From: JAYQUR01 sp038133505
GTDB taxonomy: Bacteria; Pseudomonadota; Alphaproteobacteria; MPNO01; UBA830
Assembly: GCA_038133505.1 (NCBI GenBank)
Contig: JAYPTI010000002.1
Coordinates: forward strand, 1-56,343
Length of the DNA: 56,343 nucleotides
Reading direction: 5' to 3'
Shown piece after piece: positions 17,793-26,783 of this stretch. A program made the translations under genes and the position numbers. How positions within the stretch are numbered: position 1 is the stretch's first letter; every line of letters starts with the position of its first letter. The notes beneath the pieces are model-generated. The model was not told where the DNA came from, ran no database searches, and saw only the letters and a program-made list of their open reading frames with translations.

Positions 17793-18604
17793 TCAGCTCT
17801 TGTTTGCGACAAGCCCGGCGTAGCCGTCGAGCAGCGTCGCTGCGCTCTCGACCAGATCTTCGGGATATTCCACCGGGGTATCGCCCGCCGCGACAGGCGC
17901 CGAGGGAACCGTCTCCGGATCGAGGCCGACCTGGGCGGCGATCACCGAGGCAAGTCGCAGGTGATCGATCGGCTTCGCGACGTAATCGTCCATCCCTGCG
18001 GCGAGATATTTTTCCCGGTCGCCCTTCATGGCGTTCGCGGTCAGCGCGACGACGGGGATATCCGCCTTCCCGTCGGGCAATTCGCGGATGCGCCGAAGCG
18101 CTTNNNNNNNNNNTCCATTTCCGGCATATGGATATCCATCAGGACGATATCGAACGGCTTCTGCCGGACCATCTCGACGGCCTCCAGACCGTTATTCGCA
18201 ATTGCGACCTGATGACCCATCGTCAGGAGCATCGCCATGGCGACGCGCTGATTGATGATGTTGTCTTCCGCCAGCAGGATTTTCACCTCGGACGCGCCTC
18301 TGCCCGGCGCCGGCGGCCGCCGCTCGCCTGCCGAACCGACGGATGGCGCGGTCTCGTGGCGTTCGCCCTCTTCGCCGACGAGCGCCTCTAGCAGAAGCTG
18401 GCGGCGGATGGGCTTCGACAGGGCGCGCGTAATCCCGGAACCGCGAATAAGGTCCTGCAAGTCGTTGCTGCCGGCGGATGTCGTCAGAACGAGACGCCCG
18501 CCCTCCGTGCCGAAGGTCGAGGACAATTGCCGTCCCACGTCGATGCCGTCCATCCCGGGCATCATGTGATCGATCAGGATCAGGTCGTAGGGGGTGCCGC
18601 CCTC
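17793..18604 (-). pseudogene. C-terminal receiver domains of the hybrid kinase, cut off by an in-frame TGA and an N gap
   Basis: This is the continuation, in the same frame, of the kinase gene that stops at 18605-18607. It encodes the end of receiver 1 (YDLILIDHMMPGMDG with the phospho-acceptor Asp, then TTSAGS and SKPIR) and receiver 2 (ILLAEDNIINQ, FDIVLMDIHMPEM, then after the gap VVALTANAM and AKPID), and stops at 17793. The 10-N run at 18104 shifts the frame; about 8 real bases would restore an MDGxEALRRIR helix. No start codon with a ribosome site exists for independent translation, so it is a severed part or a sequencing artefact. Confidence 0.75.
18104..18113. other. Assembly gap (10 N) inside receiver 2
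   Basis: The run of exactly ten N lies between the codons for MPEMD and ALRRI on the minus strand. The protein frame is lost with ten bases and is restored with 8 (or 8 plus or minus multiples of 3), so the run is a placeholder, not a measured length. Confidence 0.97.
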
Positions 18605-21013
18605 TCAGGCGTCGATCGCCATCCGGATACCGTCTTCGGGAAAGTCGGCTGATTCGACAAAGCCGCCCCAGCTTTCGATCTGTTTGCGGAACACGTCGCG
18701 GTTGACGGGCATATCGTCGATGACCAGCACTCTTGCGCCGCTCACCTCGGCAACGAGAGCGTTCGTCTCGACGTCGCTCTCCTTGACAATCTCAAGCGGC
18801 AGGATCACGCGGAAGACGCTGCCCTCTCCGAAGGTGCTTTCCGCTTCGATTTCGCCGTTCATGAGGATCACGAGCTGCTTGCAGATCGCAAGGCCCAGCC
18901 CCGTTCCGCCGAAACGCCGGGTCGTAGAGGAATCCGCCTGCGTGAACCGGCTGAACAGGCTGTCCAGCTTTGCGCTTTCGATGCCGACGCCGGTATCGGT
19001 AACGGATATTTCGACGACGCAGTCCCGGCCGTTCCGGCGCCGCACGCCGATTTCGAGGGCGATCGCCCCTTCGGCGGTAAACTTGATCGCGTTGCCCACG
19101 AGATTGAGCAGTATCTGCCGCAAGCGCCCCGGGTCGGCCCTGACGAGGCTCGGAACCTTGTGATCGATGAATGTCAGAAGAGTCAGGTTTTTCTCGCGCG
19201 CCCTTGCGCCCAGCAGTTGCGAGACGCCGTCGACGATATCCGCGAGTTGCGTGTCGACGATCTCGAGATCGAGCTTGCCCGCCTCCATCTTGGAGAAATC
19301 GAGGATGTCGTTGATGATCGCGAGGAGAGACTCGCCCGACTGGTTGATGATCCTGACATGATCGAGATGATGCTCGTCGAGGTCGGACTGGCAGAGCAGT
19401 GTCGCCATGCCGAGGATTCCGTTCAGCGGCGTCCGGATTTCGTGGCTCATCGTCGCGAGAAACTCGGACTTCTCCTTGTTGGCCGTCTCTGCCTGCGTCA
19501 TCGCCGTGGTCGCGGCGTCGGCCGCCTGTTCCGCCCGACGCTTGGCCCGCTCGAGTTCGACGCTTTGCGTTTTGAGGCGCTCGTTGGCGGCGAGGATATC
19601 GACTTCGGCGCGCTTGGCGTCCGTGATGTCGATTGCGATGGCATGCCAGCTGATCAGGCCGTCCGCCCGCAATGACGGCCTGCCCAGCGATCTTACCCAA
19701 CGATAGTCGCCATCCGCGTGCCGCACGCGAAATTCATGTTCGAACGGCTGGAGCTCCCTTGTCGCCGCCGCGAGCTTTTCTTCGTAGTCCGGACGGTCGG
19801 CCGGATGGATGACCTCGAACATATAGCTGGGCGAGGTTTCCACAATCTCGGGACCGACGCCGAGAATCTTTCGGATACCCTCGTTGACGAAGGTCAACTC
19901 GATGCGGCCGTCCGGATGGACGAGGCGCTGGTTCACCATCCCCGGCACGCTCGCGGCGATGCTGCGGAAGCGCTCCTCACTCTCTGCAAGAGCGTCCACG
20001 GCTTGCTTCTCCGACGTGATGTCGACGCCGAGCATGTTCCAGAGGACGCTGCCGTCGTCTCTCCGCAGGGGCTTGCCGAACAGACGCATCCACTTGGTTC
20101 CTGCGGACTTGTTCTGGACGCGAAGCTCGATGGTGTACGGCTCGAACGAACCGTTCGCCCGCTCGATCGCCTCCCGGTACCGGTCGCGATCATCGGGATG
20201 GATCAGACCGCCGCCGCCTTTCTTGAACTCTTCCGGGCTGACGCCGTGCGTCAGCTTGACGCCTTCGCTGACATACGGAAACTCGACGCGGCCGTCGGGA
20301 TGGTGGACGCGCTGGTAGATCATCCCCTGAAGATTTTCGGTCAGGGTACGGAGCATCTCTTCGCTTTCGCGAAGCTTGGACTCCTTCTCGATCAGTTCCG
20401 AAATGTCGCGGACGATCGTGAAGCCGCCCCGCTTGCCGTTCAATCGGATCGGCGTCGTCGCGATTTCGGCGTCTAATTCCGAGCCGTCGAGCCGTTTGCG
20501 GCGCTGATAGAGCCGGAACTTGCCGCCCCTTTCGACGGCCGGGTCGTCGATGCGGTCCCGGATCATGCCCCGATGGCGTGGGTGGATGAGATCGAGGATC
20601 GACGTGCCGATCAGATCAGCCTGCGTCTCGCCGCCGAACATCTCGGCGCCGCGCTCGTTGATGTGAACGATCTTGTGTTCGACATGGATATAAATCGCGT
20701 CGGGCGAGAGCTCGAGAAACTGCCTGAAACGGCCGTCCGAAATACCCCAGTCGCCGTAGTTTTCAGTGTCTGCGGACTTTCGGCCGAATGGAGCATGTGG
20801 GCCGCGCTCCAGCCTGTAGATCCCGACTCCTGTCGCTGCCAGCGCAAGCACGGCTCCGATGGCGAAAACGCCGCCCGCCGCCGCGCCGGTCGCGGCAACT
20901 TTCAGAAAGCCGGTTCCCGCGATGCCCAGAACCACCGCGAGAGCCGCGCTTGCGCGCAGCGCGGACGTTATTTTCCACCGGGACGGTCGAGCGAATTCCA
21001 TAATTTGCGACAT
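18605..21013 (-). CDS. Membrane hybrid sensor histidine kinase (PAS-PAS-PAS-HisKA-HATPase-REC), truncated
   Basis: The 802-aa protein has two membrane segments at about residues 17-66 and no large periplasmic loop. Three PAS domains follow (about 85-210, 215-340 and 345-470), then a coiled coil, HisKA with the phospho-acceptor His524 in SHEIRTPLNG, and HATPase_c with NLVGNAIKF, DTGVGI and GGTGLGL. Receiver 1 begins at VLVIDDMPVN and is cut by TGA at 18605-18607, after which the frame continues as receiver. ATG 21013 is preferred to the TTG at 21037. It would sense an intracellular or redox signal through PAS. No partner response regulator is nearby. Confidence 0.88.
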   Translation of the reverse strand: MSQIMEFARPSRWKITSALRASAALAVVLGIAGTGFLKVAATGAAAGGVFAIGAVLALAATGVGIYRLERGPHAPFGRKSADTENYGDWGISDGRFRQFLELSPDAIYIHVEHKIVHINERGAEMFGGETQADLIGTSILDLIHPRHRGMIRDRIDDPAVERGGKFRLYQRRKRLDGSELDAEIATTPIRLNGKRGGFTIVRDISELIEKESKLRESEEMLRTLTENLQGMIYQRVHHPDGRVEFPYVSEGVKLTHGVSPEEFKKGGGGLIHPDDRDRYREAIERANGSFEPYTIELRVQNKSAGTKWMRLFGKPLRRDDGSVLWNMLGVDITSEKQAVDALAESEERFRSIAASVPGMVNQRLVHPDGRIELTFVNEGIRKILGVGPEIVETSPSYMFEVIHPADRPDYEEKLAAATRELQPFEHEFRVRHADGDYRWVRSLGRPSLRADGLISWHAIAIDITDAKRAEVDILAANERLKTQSVELERAKRRAEQAADAATTAMTQAETANKEKSEFLATMSHEIRTPLNGILGMATLLCQSDLDEHHLDHVRIINQSGESLLAIINDILDFSKMEAGKLDLEIVDTQLADIVDGVSQLLGARAREKNLTLLTFIDHKVPSLVRADPGRLRQILLNLVGNAIKFTAEGAIALEIGVRRRNGRDCVVEISVTDTGVGIESAKLDSLFSRFTQADSSTTRRFGGTGLGLAICKQLVILMNGEIEAESTFGEGSVFRVILPLEIVKESDVETNALVAEVSGARVLVIDDMPVNRDVFRKQIESWGGFVESADFPEDGIRMAIDA

Positions 21014-21116
21014 GAATTTACAAATGTGCGAAAACAATACGAATGAGTGGTTTAGGCCTTATTAACCGGGGCTTTAACGGCCGCTCGAACATCACCAAAT
21101 ATCGACGGGAGCCCCG

Positions 21117-22106
21117 ATGCCTCAGAAACTCAAGTTGACCCTCGCGTGCGGCGATTACGAGATCGTCCGGGCCCTCAAGGAAGGCTCGGTGGAGCCCGAC
21201 GGCATCGAGCTGAACGTGCTGACGGACATGGATTCCTCGACGCGTCACTGGCGCATGCTGCGCAACCGGGAATTCGACGTCTGCGAGCTGTCCGGCTCGT
21301 CCTATCTGATGGCGAAGGACCGCGGCCAGGCGTTTTCGGCGATTCCCGTCTTCCTGCACCGCCGCTTCCGGCACGGCTTCGTCTTCGTCAATACCTCGAA
21401 GGGCATCGAGAAGCCGACCGACCTCAACGGAAAGCGCGTCGGCCTCAAGACCTATCAGGCGACCGCGATCCTCTATCTTCGCGGCCTGCTGGCCGAAGAA
21501 TACGGCGTCGACCTCAGGAGCATCGAATGGGTGACAGAACTGGAAGAGGAGATCCCCTTCGACGTGCCGAAAGGCATCACACTGACGCAGGCGCCGGAGG
21601 GCTCGGACATCGGCGAAATGCTCGCCGAAGGCGCGGTCGATGCCGTCCTGCACCCGGACATCATCGATCCGGTCCTGCGGGGCGACACGCGTGTCGGCCG
21701 CCTGTGGACCGACTACCGGAGCGAGGAAGAGGCCTACTTCAAGCGGACCGGCATCTTCCCGATCATGCACGCGACCGCGATCAAGACGGAGATTCTCGAG
21801 GAGCACCCCTGGGTCGCGACGAACCTTGCCCAAGCTTTCGAACAGGCGAAGTTCGCGGGCTACAAGCGCATGAACAACCCGCGCGTCGTTCCCCTCGCAT
21901 GGTTCCTCGACGAATGGGACGCGCAGCGCGAGCTGATGGGGCCGGATCCCTGGGAATACGGGCTGACGCCCGCCAACCGGAAGAACCTGGAGACGCTGAT
22001 CCGGTATTCGCGCGACGGCGGACTGATCTCGAACCTCGAGACGGTGGACGACTTCTACGTCGACGTGCTGATGAAGTACCGCGGCCGGGGCGAGTCCGCG
22101 CGGTAG
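21117..22106 (+). CDS. Solute-binding-like protein related to 4,5-dihydroxyphthalate decarboxylase
   Basis: The 329-aa protein has the type-2 periplasmic-binding fold (NMT1/Pht5-like): LTLACGDYEIVRAL at the start, LNGKRVGLKTYQATAILYLRG near residue 105, then ILEEHPWVATNLAQAFEQAK. There is no signal peptide, as in the 4,5-dihydroxyphthalate decarboxylase group, so it may be a cytoplasmic enzyme rather than a transport receptor. No permease or ATPase gene is adjacent. GGGAG precedes the ATG. It has a paralogue in the window at 42618-43613. Decarboxylase activity is unproven. Confidence 0.8.
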   Translation: MPQKLKLTLACGDYEIVRALKEGSVEPDGIELNVLTDMDSSTRHWRMLRNREFDVCELSGSSYLMAKDRGQAFSAIPVFLHRRFRHGFVFVNTSKGIEKPTDLNGKRVGLKTYQATAILYLRGLLAEEYGVDLRSIEWVTELEEEIPFDVPKGITLTQAPEGSDIGEMLAEGAVDAVLHPDIIDPVLRGDTRVGRLWTDYRSEEEAYFKRTGIFPIMHATAIKTEILEEHPWVATNLAQAFEQAKFAGYKRMNNPRVVPLAWFLDEWDAQRELMGPDPWEYGLTPANRKNLETLIRYSRDGGLISNLETVDDFYVDVLMKYRGRGESAR

Positions 22107-22145
22107 TTTCTCGGAGCGGGCCGGAACCGCCTCAATAATCGCGCG

Positions 22146-23006
22146 TCAGGCCGGCGCTTCCGTCCCCACGATCGTCGTCCGCTGCAGCAGGCGGCGCTCG
22201 TTCCCGGGAAAATCGGTTCGCGCATGCGTGACGCAGCGGTTGTCCCACATCACGAGGTCGCCGGGACGCCACCGGTGGGCGTAGACCAGCGCCGGGTCCT
22301 CGCAGACCGCGAAGAGCTCCTCCAGCAGGGCGTCGCTCTCGTCCGCGGGCAATCCCTCGATCCAGCCGGTCATCAGGCGGTTCACATAGACCGCTTTCCT
22401 GCCGGATTCGGGATGGGTGACGAACACGGGATGGGCATGGTTCTTTACGGCGCCGAGATCGGCATCGCGGCTCGGCCGATCGGTCCGCTTGTAGTCGTGG
22501 ATATGCCTTGCCAGCCGCCCTTCGAGGCGATCCCGCGTCTCCGGGCGCAGGTTCTCGTAGGCCCGGTACATGTCGGCAAACAGCGTGTCGCCGCCGGTCG
22601 ACGGGAGCTCGATCGCGTACAGCATCGTCGCCGGATGCGGCATCTCGACGTAGCACATGTCGCTGTGGAACCACATCTCGCCGTCGTGCGGCAGGCCGAG
22701 CGGCTTGCCGTCGACACGGATGTTCGAGACCAGCATGACCTCCGGCGGCAAGTCCCTCAGGTTTTCCAGCGCTGCGCGCTGCGGCATCCGGGGACTGCCG
22801 GGCTCTCCCAGCTGTGCGGTAAAGGCGACCTGATCCTGCGGCGTCAGCGACTGGTCGCGAAAAACGAGGACCTGATGGTCGTGCCACGCCTGCAGGATCG
22901 ATTTCCGGGCCGTCTCGTCCAGCGTATTCCGCAGATCGAGACCCGTAACCTCGGCGCCGACCGGCGCGTCCAGCGGGCGAATGTCGAACCCCAGCGTCGT
23001 TGCCAT
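22146..23006 (-). CDS. TauD/TfdA family Fe(II)/2-oxoglutarate dioxygenase
   Basis: The 286-aa product has the double-stranded b-helix of the family. The iron site is HxD in MWFHSDM near residue 114 plus the distal His in NRCVTHARTDF near residue 257, and the 2-oxoglutarate-binding Arg follows in RRLLQRT. It would hydroxylate a sulfonate, aryloxyacetate or similar acid, releasing succinate and CO2. TATE- or taurine-specific residues are not decisive. The downstream end is convergent with the solute-binding-like gene; the alpha/beta hydrolase gene ends 12 bases upstream of its start. Confidence 0.93.
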   Translation of the reverse strand: MATTLGFDIRPLDAPVGAEVTGLDLRNTLDETARKSILQAWHDHQVLVFRDQSLTPQDQVAFTAQLGEPGSPRMPQRAALENLRDLPPEVMLVSNIRVDGKPLGLPHDGEMWFHSDMCYVEMPHPATMLYAIELPSTGGDTLFADMYRAYENLRPETRDRLEGRLARHIHDYKRTDRPSRDADLGAVKNHAHPVFVTHPESGRKAVYVNRLMTGWIEGLPADESDALLEELFAVCEDPALVYAHRWRPGDLVMWDNRCVTHARTDFPGNERRLLQRTTIVGTEAPA

Positions 23007-23018
23007 ATCGTCCTCCCG

Positions 23019-23888
23019 TCAGTTTCCGCGCATCAACGATAGCATCGCCTTGTGAAGATCGCTCGCCGGATCGCCGAAATGGCCCACGATCGTATAGTGA
23101 TGGCACGCCGGCGCCGCGATTTCCTCGATGTCGAGACCCTTCGCCGTCCAGGCGGCGAAAAGCTCGGTCTGGTGGCGGTGAAACTCGTCCGTCTCGATCT
23201 CGCCGACCGACAACAGCAGCGGCACGTCCGCCGCCGGGTCTAGATAGAGCGGGCTGTTGCGCGCAACCTGCGCCTCGTCGAGCGAGAGCGCCTTATTGAG
23301 AAAGCTCAGCCGGATCGGCTCCAGATCGTAGAGCCCGGAGAGCGCGCAGGCGCCCTTGAAGGGAATTTTCGGCAAGCGGTCGTCGACCGACGGCCAGTCC
23401 GTCGCAAGCATCATGGCCGTCAGGTGCCCGCCGGCGGAATGACCCGCCACGTGAAGCCGGCTCCGGTCGACGCCGATTTCCTCCGCGTGGATCCAGACCC
23501 AGGCGACGGCGCGGCGGCATTCGTCGACGATGCGGTCGATATCCGCATCGGGTGCAAGGGTGTAGTTCAGCGTTACGAAGGCGACCCCGGCGTCGAGAAA
23601 GGCGGGCGCGATGTAGGTCGTGTCGTTCTTGTCGGAAAGCTGCCAGTAACCGCCGTGGATATAGATCAGCGCCGGCGCGTTGCCGCGGCCGTCCGTCGGC
23701 GGAAACACGTCGAGCGTTTCCTTCGGCCCGGAGCCGTAGGAAATATCGAGCCGTCCCGGAATCCGCGCGCGCACCCGCGCGCTTTCGTTCTCCCGGAAGG
23801 CCACGACCTCCGGCACGTCGGGCCAGATCGGCCGCAGATCGTACTGCGCGTCCAGCGCCGTCTGATCGAAGTTCCGGTAGACGCCCAT
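23019..23888 (-). CDS. Alpha/beta hydrolase, kynurenine-formamidase/esterase-like
   Basis: The 289-aa protein has the oxyanion-hole motif IYIHGGYW near residue 73, the nucleophile elbow GHSAGGH near residue 149, an aspartate-bearing late strand (LLLSVGEIETDEFHRQ region) and a terminal His in HHYTIVGHF near residue 270. This arrangement matches arylformamidase-like members of the hormone-sensitive-lipase group. The cytoplasmic substrate is probably a formamide or carboxyl ester. No other kynurenine pathway gene is seen. Likely transcribed with the TauD gene. Confidence 0.85.
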   Translation of the reverse strand: MGVYRNFDQTALDAQYDLRPIWPDVPEVVAFRENESARVRARIPGRLDISYGSGPKETLDVFPPTDGRGNAPALIYIHGGYWQLSDKNDTTYIAPAFLDAGVAFVTLNYTLAPDADIDRIVDECRRAVAWVWIHAEEIGVDRSRLHVAGHSAGGHLTAMMLATDWPSVDDRLPKIPFKGACALSGLYDLEPIRLSFLNKALSLDEAQVARNSPLYLDPAADVPLLLSVGEIETDEFHRHQTELFAAWTAKGLDIEEIAAPACHHYTIVGHFGDPASDLHKAMLSLMRGN

Positions 23889-23952
23889 TCTCCCCTTCCC
23901 GGCCGCGTTTCCCGGTAGACAACCGGTCGCGAGCCCTTATGTTCGTCGCGCC

Positions 23953-25329
23953 ATGACGCTCTATCTTCATAATACGCTCAGCCGGTCGAAGGAGGAATTC
24001 GTTCCCGCCGACCCGTCGCGCGTTACCATGTACGTTTGCGGCCCGACGGTCTACTCGTACGCGCATATCGGCAACGCGCGCCCGGCCGTGGTGTTCGACG
24101 TTCTGGTGCGGCTTCTGCGCCATCTCTATCCGGCCGTCGTCTATACCCGGAACATTACGGACGTCGACGACAAGATCAACGCGGCCGCGAAGGAGCAGGG
24201 CGTCGAAATCGGCAGGATCACCGAGAAGTTCGAGGCGATCTATCGCGAGGACATGGCGTCCCTCGGCGTCGCGCCGCCCGATATCGAGCCGCATGCGACG
24301 GACCACATCCCCGAGATGATCGCCATGATGCAGACGCTCATCGACGGCGGCCACGCGTACGAGGCCGACGGGCACGTGCTGTTCAATGTCCCGACATACG
24401 CCGAGTACGGCCGTCTGTCGAAGCGCGACCGCGACGAGATGATCGCCGGCGCCCGCGTCGAGGTCGCGCCCTACAAGCGCGACCCGGCCGACTTCGTGCT
24501 GTGGAAGCCGTCTACGCCGGACCTGCCCGGCTGGGACAGCCCGTGGGGCCGCGGCCGGCCGGGCTGGCATCTCGAATGCTCGTGCATGATCGAGAAGCAT
24601 CTCGGCCGCACCATCGACATTCACGGCGGCGGCGTCGACCTGGTGTTTCCGCATCACGAGAACGAAATCGCGCAGTCGACCTGCGCGCACGGCGGCGACA
24701 CGTTCGTGCGCTACTGGCTGCACAACGGTTTCGTCAATGTCGACCGCGAGAAGATGTCGAAGTCGATCGGCAACGTGCTGCTGGTGCACGACCTGCTCGA
24801 ACAGGCGCCGGGCGAAGCCATCCGCCTCGCCCTGCTCAACGCGCATTACCGGCAGCCGCTAGACTGGTCGGACGACGGGCTCGCCCATGCGCGGCGCATG
24901 CTCGACCGGCTATACGGCGCCTTGCGCAGCCTCGCCGACGTCGAGGCGTCGACGGCGGAACCGGATGCGGATTTTCTCGCCGCTCTCGAGGACGATCTCA
25001 ACACGCCGAAAGCCCTCGCCGCGCTGTTCGAAGTCGCGCGGCAGGCGAACGTCTCGATCGACGATGCGGAACGCGCCGCACTCAAGGGCACGCTGCTCGC
25101 ATCCGGCGCATTGATCGGCCTGCTGGGCCAGGATCCCGAAGAGTGGTTCGCGGGCGCGGATGCCGGCGACGGCCCCGATGCCGCCGAGATCGAAAAACTG
25201 ATCGCGGACCGAAACGCCGCCCGCGCCGAAAAGGATTTCGCGACCGCGGACCGGATTCGCGACGAACTCGCCGCGGCGGGCATAACGCTCGAAGACGGCG
25301 CCGAGGGGACGAAGTGGCGGCGTAACTGA
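23953..25329 (+). CDS. cysS: Cysteinyl-tRNA synthetase
   Basis: The 458-aa class I aminoacyl-tRNA synthetase charges tRNA-Cys. It shows the zinc-binding Cys and HIGH motif in YVCGPTVYSYAHIGNARP (residues 27-44), WHLECSCM near residue 208, the zinc ligands HGGGVDLVFPHHENE near residue 230 and KMSKSIGN near residue 267. The C-terminal helical anticodon domain ends AAGITLEDGAEGTKWRR. Length is standard. A housekeeping gene among catabolic ones, it starts divergently from the hydrolase. Confidence 0.98.
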   Translation: MTLYLHNTLSRSKEEFVPADPSRVTMYVCGPTVYSYAHIGNARPAVVFDVLVRLLRHLYPAVVYTRNITDVDDKINAAAKEQGVEIGRITEKFEAIYREDMASLGVAPPDIEPHATDHIPEMIAMMQTLIDGGHAYEADGHVLFNVPTYAEYGRLSKRDRDEMIAGARVEVAPYKRDPADFVLWKPSTPDLPGWDSPWGRGRPGWHLECSCMIEKHLGRTIDIHGGGVDLVFPHHENEIAQSTCAHGGDTFVRYWLHNGFVNVDREKMSKSIGNVLLVHDLLEQAPGEAIRLALLNAHYRQPLDWSDDGLAHARRMLDRLYGALRSLADVEASTAEPDADFLAALEDDLNTPKALAALFEVARQANVSIDDAERAALKGTLLASGALIGLLGQDPEEWFAGADAGDGPDAAEIEKLIADRNAARAEKDFATADRIRDELAAAGITLEDGAEGTKWRRN

Positions 25330-25354
25330 GCGCCGGCAGCCGTTTCGCGGCCGC

Positions 25355-26672
25355 CTAGTTTTCCGACGGCCCGCCCTCGCCGAGATCGCCGATTTCTGAC
25401 GACCTGAAGTGGATATCCCGCTGCGGATAGGGAATTTCGATCCCGTGCTCGTGGAACCGGTCCCAGATACCGAGCAGAAGCTGGCTGGTGACGTTCGCGC
25501 GGCCGTTCATCGGGTCGTTGATCCAGAACCGGACCTCGAGATCGACGGAGCTTTCGCCGAAATCCTTGATCAGGCATACGGGCTTGGGATCNNNNNNNNN
25601 NGTCGAGGACACGCTCGGTTGCCGCCGCCGCCTCGAGGCAAAGCTTCATCGCCAGATGGACATCCGATTTGTAGTGGACGCCCACGGTCTTTTTCAGCCG
25701 CAGCAGGTCGTTGCTGTAGGACCAGTTCTCGACCCGGGTGGTGATGAATTCCTCGTTCGGGATCAGGTGCTCGATCCCGTCGCGGGTAATCACCGAGGCA
25801 TATCGCGCGCCGAGCGAATCCACCCGTCCGTAATAGCCGGCGACCGCGATCGTGTCGCCGGGGCTGATCGACCGGTCGAGCAGCAGGATGATGCCGCTGA
25901 TGAAGTTCGAGACGACCTTCTGCAGGCCGAAGCCCAGCCCAACGCCGACCGCGCCGGAGAACACGGCGAGCGCCGTCAGGTCGATGCCGACCGCGTTTAT
26001 CCCCGCGAGGATCGCGACCGTGATCAGTACGATCTTGATCATCTTGCCGATCAGCACCTGAACCGACGGCGTCAGGTTCGGCAGCGCCTGCACGCGCTGC
26101 TCGAGGAGCCTGGACGTCACCGCTGCAAGCCACAGCAGGACGATCAGCGTGATCACGCCCTTGATCACCGTCAGGGCGGAGATCCGCACCTCGCCGATAT
26201 TGACCGACGCCGCATCCAGCAGCCCGATCGTCGGCGTCAGAAGGCCGAGAATGTTGAGCGCGGCCACCGTCCACGCCGCGATGGCGAACAGCCGGCTCCA
26301 CGTTGCGTCCTTGATCAGCTGCGACGCGATCCGGATGACGACCCAGGCCGTCAGCAGGCTGACGGTGATGTCGGCGACGTTATGCGGCCAGCCCATCGCC
26401 TGCGCGAGAATAACCAGCGCGAACTGAAGCAGCAGCCAGATAATCGGGAATGAAATTTCACCCGCCAGCCGCGCAACGGCATCGCGCCAGCGGTCGGGCA
26501 GCCAGTCGAACAGCTTCGTATAGAAACGCTTCGCCGGCCTGGCGAGGATCAGCGCAACGAACAGCGCGCCGACGATGCACCCCGCCTCGATCGCCGTCGA
26601 GGTCGTGAGAAGATTCGCTTCCACCCACGCCCGGGCCGAGTCGATCCACTCCTGAATCCTGGAGAAGTTCAT
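25355..26672 (-). CDS. MscS-family mechanosensitive channel, interrupted by an assembly gap
   Basis: The N-terminal half has about five hydrophobic segments. The MscS pore-lining helix and b-domain follow: AVGVGLGFGLQKVVSNFISG, then LLDRSISPGDTI, GRVDSLGARY, LIPNEEFITTRVENWSYS. The C-terminal cytoplasmic domain ends GIEIPYPQRDIHF. The 10-N run at 25592 splits ERVLD from DPKPVCLIKDFG. Joining the flanks with no missing base gives an intact 435-aa frame that matches the family consensus VLxDP. It releases solutes on hypo-osmotic shock. Start ATG at 26672. Confidence 0.92.
25592..25601. other. Assembly gap (10 N) inside the MscS-family gene
   Basis: Both flanks are in one frame if zero bases (or a multiple of three) are missing. 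The ten N themselves create a false frameshift in translation. Confidence 0.97.
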
Positions 26673-26783
26673 CGGATTAACTGATGCCCCCGTTCATCCG
26701 GTCATTCTTTACAGTTTGGGTACGTTGTCGAAGAATCCCCGGATCATCTTGCCAAGTACGCCGCGCTACGGCTTCTTTACGGG

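Noticed and set aside
18605..18607. Selenocysteine recoding of the in-frame TGA
   Set aside because: Receivers have no Sec at this position, no convincing SECIS stem follows, and a point mutation or consensus error is simpler.
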